From Prinia subflava (Eukaryota; Chordata; Aves; Passeriformes; Cisticolidae), in the NCBI RefSeq assembly GCF_021018805.1, contig NC_086254.1, forward strand, positions 4,141,001 to 4,205,000: a DNA stretch of 64,000 bases. The letters run 5' to 3'. A model generated the notes under the pieces. That model made no database searches. It saw only the letters and a program-made list of their open reading frames with translations, and was not told where the DNA came from. Below are positions 59,497-64,000 of the stretch, piece by piece. Made by a program: the position numbers and the translations under genes. Every line of letters begins with the position of its first letter. The stretch's first letter is position 1.

Positions 59497-60906
59497 AGTG
59501 CTGGTGGGTTTAGTTTGTTGTTTGTTTTTTTAGAGTCTGCTGTTTTAAAGCAACCTTTTTAGTTAGCCAAGAAAATCTTACGTGAAGAGTAGTTAGGAGA
59601 AGAATAAAACATGTCTTTTTTTCAGGCTTTCTCCTCAGACCTGCCAGCACAGTTAATTGCTTTATACAGTCTCTTCCAGCTGAATTTCCTTTCCCTTTCA
59701 CATGTTCTCTTTCTCTCCCTGAACCCCAGTTCCCCCTGCCCTGGTGTCCACGTTGTGTCTCCCCGCTCTGGGATCAGTGGGAGACTGTTCCAGGTGTCCC
59801 TGCAGTCCTGGTATCAGCTGCAGCTACGTGTGCTTCAGCAGGAGTGGAGAGGGTGAGTCAGGCCTTCTGGAGATGCTCCTGGCTTTGGATGCAGGGAGGA
59901 AAACGAGCTGACTACAGGAATTTTCCTATGCTGGACGTCCATGGCTTACTCCAGAGGCAATGAAAATAAATCACTTCTTTGTCCTTTCTTTCCTTGCCTT
60001 TCCCCATCTTCATCACAGCCCTCTCCTTGTTTGGCCAGCTGGTTTGGAGCAACTGGTGTCAAGAGCTGAGAGGCAGTGCCTTGGTGCTCAGCTGATCCAG
60101 GTCTCACACTCCTCCAGGGCCTGGGAGCTGCCTGGTTTTCTTCATAAAGTGATTTCCTTGCTGTGCACAAAGGTAAACTCAGGTGGGACCAGGGCAGAGG
60201 CAAGAACTGGGCTCCTACTCAGTGTGGGCTGAGAGCTTCCCCTTCCAGCCTCACAAGTCCCCCAGGTGAATTTCTTCTAGGGGCCTTACTGTGGTCTTCA
60301 AACTGGAGCTCTTGAAAAGACTAAAGATACTTGGAGAAAAATTCTTCAAAGAAGACTCCCCCACATGGCTAGTTTCTTTTCCTCGGATTAATTAACCTTT
60401 ATTTAAAGTTGCATTTCTAACCTAAGGGTATGGTTTGAGAGAAGGAGAAAGCCCCAGGCTGCAGCTGGAGAGGGGCTGGGAAGGGTCTGCCTTGGTCCCA
60501 CGAGTCCCAGGCTCCTGCATCAGCTCTGGGGTCTCAGGTGGGTGAGCCCCAGTGCTGTGCTCTGCCCAGTGCAGTGCAGCAGGGCTGGGTTGAATTTTTG
60601 CACTTCTCTTTGGATGTTGTTTCAAAATCTGTTTATTTTCTTACCACCACAAGTTCTGGGCTTCCTGTCCATCTTTCTCTGTCCCTGAACAAATTTGTAA
60701 TTTGAATTCATTGCTGCCCTTAATATGCATTTTCTGGCTTTTCATTTTGCCTGTGTTCAGAACTGCCTTCACTTCCCCTTCTAGGCAGGATGAGTTTAAA
60801 CCAGTGCTTCCTCATTTTTCTTCCATGCCTCTCTTTAAAGGTGTATCTCTGAATTGCTGAAAATTCTTTTCAGATTATAGAATTTGGCTTTGTTTAGGGG
60901 ACAAAA

Positions 60907-60937
60907 TTCTCCATTATATATGTGTTCTCCATTATAT
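60907..60937. repeat. Duplication of TTCTCCATTATAT (18-bp period)
   Basis: The 13-bp sequence occurs at 60907-60919 and 60925-60937. Confidence 0.85.
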
Positions 60938-62034
60938 GTCTGTAGGCATACATATGTATGTAGTCTGTTTTCAGAAATGTCTGATTTTGGAAATCAGCTC
61001 TGGTTCTCCCTTCCCATCCATGCATTTCCCCTGGGGACAGCAAAGGCTCAATTCTCAGTTTCTCAGGGTTTCTGTCACCCAATGGTGGCCACAGTGGATT
61101 TCTGGAACTGAGCCTGGGCCTGGGCTGCACTGCGCTTTATGATTTTTGGCCAATTTTTTGTTTCTGTGGCATTGATTCCTCTCCCTTCCTCTCTTAACTA
61201 TACCTTGTTAACAGAGAGAGCATCTTGTTTTTTAAGGTGAAACAATTATTGCTCACTTGGACTGGCTCAGTCTAATTTGGTGACAGCTTTTCATTAAAGG
61301 ATCTCATTAAGGTTCTTGCTCTGTTTGTATTTATCAGCAGTTGCAAATCCATCGGCGTGATGAAATCAAGAGAATTGTACAATGTTATCTTAAAGAAACA
61401 CTTGGCCCAGAGCTAGGTGTTTTTCTCTGATAAAGGAATAGGATAATTATCCCACTTCCTGCAGGAGAACCAAATAACAGAATAACAGCCCTTCCCGTCT
61501 GCAGCAACACGTGGCAGGAGTCGCTTCAGCGGTGAATTATGGTCTTTTCAGCAGGGGAAAAAAAATAGAAAACACCTATAATCTGCTTTGATTTTTGCTG
61601 TGTTCAGCTCAAGTGCTGGGAGCAGAGCAGAAGCTGAAGTGCTGGTGCTTCCCACCAGGAATTATCTGAGTGGAGAGCGATGGGGGTGTGGGCCAGGCAG
61701 GATGTGGTGACAGTGAGTGGAAGCTCTGGGAGACTGTGCTGCACATCTGGGCATTGCCTTTCCCTTGGACCCTTTCTGGGTGTTCCCTCCCAGTGTTTAT
61801 CCACCCCTTTCAAAAAACTGTCCCTAAAATGGTGGTTCTGGTGTCACAAGCTCCATCTAGCAGCAGTGAAACACCAGGGAGATGCTTCAGGTCATCAGTC
61901 TGGTGGGGGATAAGAATGGTAATATCTGGCCAGAGGTAACAGGGATGGTGGGAAGGTCAGAGTCAAAGGAATTGGTGGCTTGGCCACAGGGATAAGGCAC
62001 AGACACTCTCCCTGCTTTGTGTGTGGGTTTGCCA

Positions 62035-62052
62035 GGATGGATGGATGGATGG
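62035..62052. repeat. GGAT microsatellite, 4.5 units
   Basis: GGATGGATGGATGGATGG lies in CAMKK1 intron 2. Confidence 0.95.
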
Positions 62053-63960
62053 TTGGACTGCATCCCACACAAGGGGCTCTGCTCCTTCTGGAGGGAGGGA
62101 AAAGATGCCACCATGGCTTCCTTGGCAGTCTGTGAGCAAGAAGCAGCAGCACTTGGTGCTTTAGAGATGCCAGCTTGGCTTGAAACAGGATACTGAGTGC
62201 AGAGCAAAGAGTTGATGGCTGTGTGTGAAAGGCTGTATCTACTCCTGCAAGTGATTCCTGCTCAGGGAAGAGGCCTCATAGCAAGACCTGGTCATTTCAA
62301 GGCTGCTGGTTTGCAGAGCAGGAGATGTGAAGTGGTTGGAGGCTTTCTTGGAGGAATGGTTGCTTTTCCTGCCTGTCCCAGCTGCTCCAGTGGGTGTTTC
62401 ACTCTCTGCAGCACTGCAGTTTCCACAGGACTAGGTGAGGGGTACAAAGTTGAGCACAGAGAAACCAGGACAGGAGAAACCATCAGAAAAGTGTTTCTGC
62501 TGAATTTGTGAAAATCACCACGAGGCAAAGCACAGCCTCACACTGGGAAGTGAATCTGCTGGCACAGTGTTTGCAGGGGAATTTGTCCTCCTTGTGTCTC
62601 TACCCTGGATTCCTGTATGCTGCCCCCTCCTTGGGGGAAGGGCATCCTTTCAGGCCCCTCATGCCTTACCTTTTGGCTTTTGCTGGGTCATGCTTTCTCC
62701 TCTCTTGGTGCTCCTGGTTCTGATGGATTGGTTTTTACCTTTGGAAAGGTATGTGCTTTGCTAGCAGCAGAGTTAATACACTTCTATGGCCCCATTACTC
62801 ACAGCTGGCTGTTCTTCCCTGTCAGGGAGATGGAAAAAACTTCCTTCCCTGGCAACAAGATCAAGATTTAAACCATTCCTTGTATTCCTGACAAGCCACA
62901 GCTTGTAGGCTTTAAAAGTCACTAGTCCCCCATTTCTTTACTTTTTATTGTGATGACCTCTTGAGTTAGGAGCATTAGGAATGTTTTCTGGTTGGTGATG
63001 GAGAAGAGTCAAAATTATCATCTCCCACACTTGTGCTGGGTCCTGAGAGGCAGAGTGTTGCTGTTGGTGGGAATGCTCCCTGGGACAGGGACTCTTACAC
63101 CCCTGTTCTTACAAATGGACTCAAGGCATCTGGCACCGCTTTTATGTTGGGGTGCTGCTTTTGTAGATGGCAGGGCTATTTTGAGGTTTATGGGAAGGCT
63201 GTTCTACCTGTCTGCATGTTTTATATCAGCTTGGTTCCCAAAGAAGCACAGAGGGTGGCTGTGAATTTCCAGCCTGCTTTGGTTCTCAGCAGCCTTGGGG
63301 AGAAATGTTCAAAGATGCTGGCTTGGGAAGTGCATCCCATCTAAGGCTCAGGCCACACCATGTCCTGGGCTTGGAAACTCCTACTTTTCCTCACCCCACC
63401 GAGGTGAGGGCTCCTCCCTGCCCTGCAGTGCAGTTCAGTGCTGTGTTCAGTGAGGACCAAGGCAAACCCCACTGCAGCCCACTCTGCCTGGTGCCAGCAC
63501 TGCAGAGATCCCAGCAAGAGCTCTCCAGCTTTGCCCAGAGCTTGGCTCTGCAGCCAGGTCTGTGCTGTGCCCCATGGACCCCCTCACAGTGCAATGTTTT
63601 CCTTTAGGCTGTACGGTTCTAAGGGAAGGTGGGTTTGACATCAGGTGCCTCATGGATCTTTGTTCCACCTTGTTTTCCCCCTGTGCTGCTCCTGGTCTGT
63701 GGAGTAGCCCAGCACCCCATCAACCCTGTGGGGTTTCAGGGCCAGACCTGCTCTGGGTGATTTATTTTAGCAAATACCTATCAGCTGAAGGGAACCCATT
63801 GCTTGTGTGGCACAGCAGAGGAGCTGGGCTCTGTGTGCTCTCCTGGAAGAGCAGCCCACGATCCAGGGGAGGCTTCCTCTGGGTGCAGCCACAGCCACCC
63901 TGCACAGCCAGAGTGGCCCTGTCTCTGCCAGGCTGGTGCTGGGAAGGGCACAGGTTCATG

Positions 63961-64000
63961 CTGTGACCCTGGGGTCACAGCTTTCACAGACTGTGAAAGC
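63961..64000. repeat. Two abutting palindromes at the window end
   Basis: The first has 9-bp perfect arms (CTGTGACCC and GGGTCACAG, 2-base centre, 63961-63980). The second has 10-bp perfect arms (GCTTTCACAG and CTGTGAAAGC, 1-base centre, 63980-64000). They share one base. The element may continue beyond the window. Confidence 0.9.

Larger units (their letters stand above)
55928..64000 (+). other. CAMKK1: CAMKK1 intron 2 (runs off the window)
   Basis: I searched by eye for the next CAMKK1 exon (the DCVQLNQY start and the GKGAYGVV glycine loop) and did not find it, so the intron exceeds 8 kb. It contains a 12-bp tandem duplication, a GGAT repeat and paired palindromes at the end, listed separately. 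No other gene is recognised. Confidence 0.7.

Noticed and set aside
1..64000. CRISPR arrays, operons, prophage, insertion sequences
   Set aside because: The window is vertebrate nuclear DNA with spliced genes. No regularly spaced repeats or bacterial gene organisation are present.

Overview
The window looks like avian nuclear DNA. The genes are intron-rich, and one promoter is a compact, very GC-rich CpG island. The only interspersed repeats I can recognise are short, 5'-truncated CR1-type LINE 3' ends, which are the usual repeat of bird genomes. The two genes I can name by homology are P2RX1 and CAMKK1. They lie head-to-tail on the + strand, in the order remembered for vertebrates (ATP2A3, P2RX1, CAMKK1). 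A songbird or other neognath bird is likely; I cannot name the species.

Layout. Bases 1-181 hold the end of the upstream intergenic region or 5' UTR and the P2RX1 leader. Bases 182-11017 hold the complete P2RX1 coding region in 12 exons. All junctions are GT-AG and all phases match, giving 390 residues with every hallmark of a P2X ATP-gated channel. Its 3' UTR appears to end at tandem ATTAAA signals near 11.83-11.84 kb, and probably contains an intron whose donor sits 3 bases after the stop codon. Bases 11.9-17.5 kb are intergenic with one CR1 fragment. A second CR1 fragment, an A/T palindrome and a pyrimidine tract lie just upstream of a CpG island (about 17.87-18.36 kb) with two CCAAT boxes and GC boxes. 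I read this as the CAMKK1 promoter with a short non-coding first exon ending at 18060. About 37 kb of apparently gene-free intron follows, up to a second exon (55409-55927). That exon carries a 15-codon uORF, the start codon and the first 147 codons of CAMKK1. From 55928 to the window end is intron; the kinase-domain exons lie beyond the window.

Functionally, P2RX1 is a plasma-membrane, ATP-gated cation channel that admits calcium, and CAMKK1 is a calcium/calmodulin-activated kinase kinase. Both act in calcium signalling, but their adjacency is an old vertebrate synteny and I infer no co-regulation from it. I found no unknown protein-coding system. The most unusual unexplained items are non-coding: a 28-bp perfect palindrome in P2RX1 intron 7, a 19-bp-arm hairpin in CAMKK1 intron 1, and two abutting palindromes at the very end of the window. 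Almost all other open frames here are short and lack splice-consistent homology, so they were left out.
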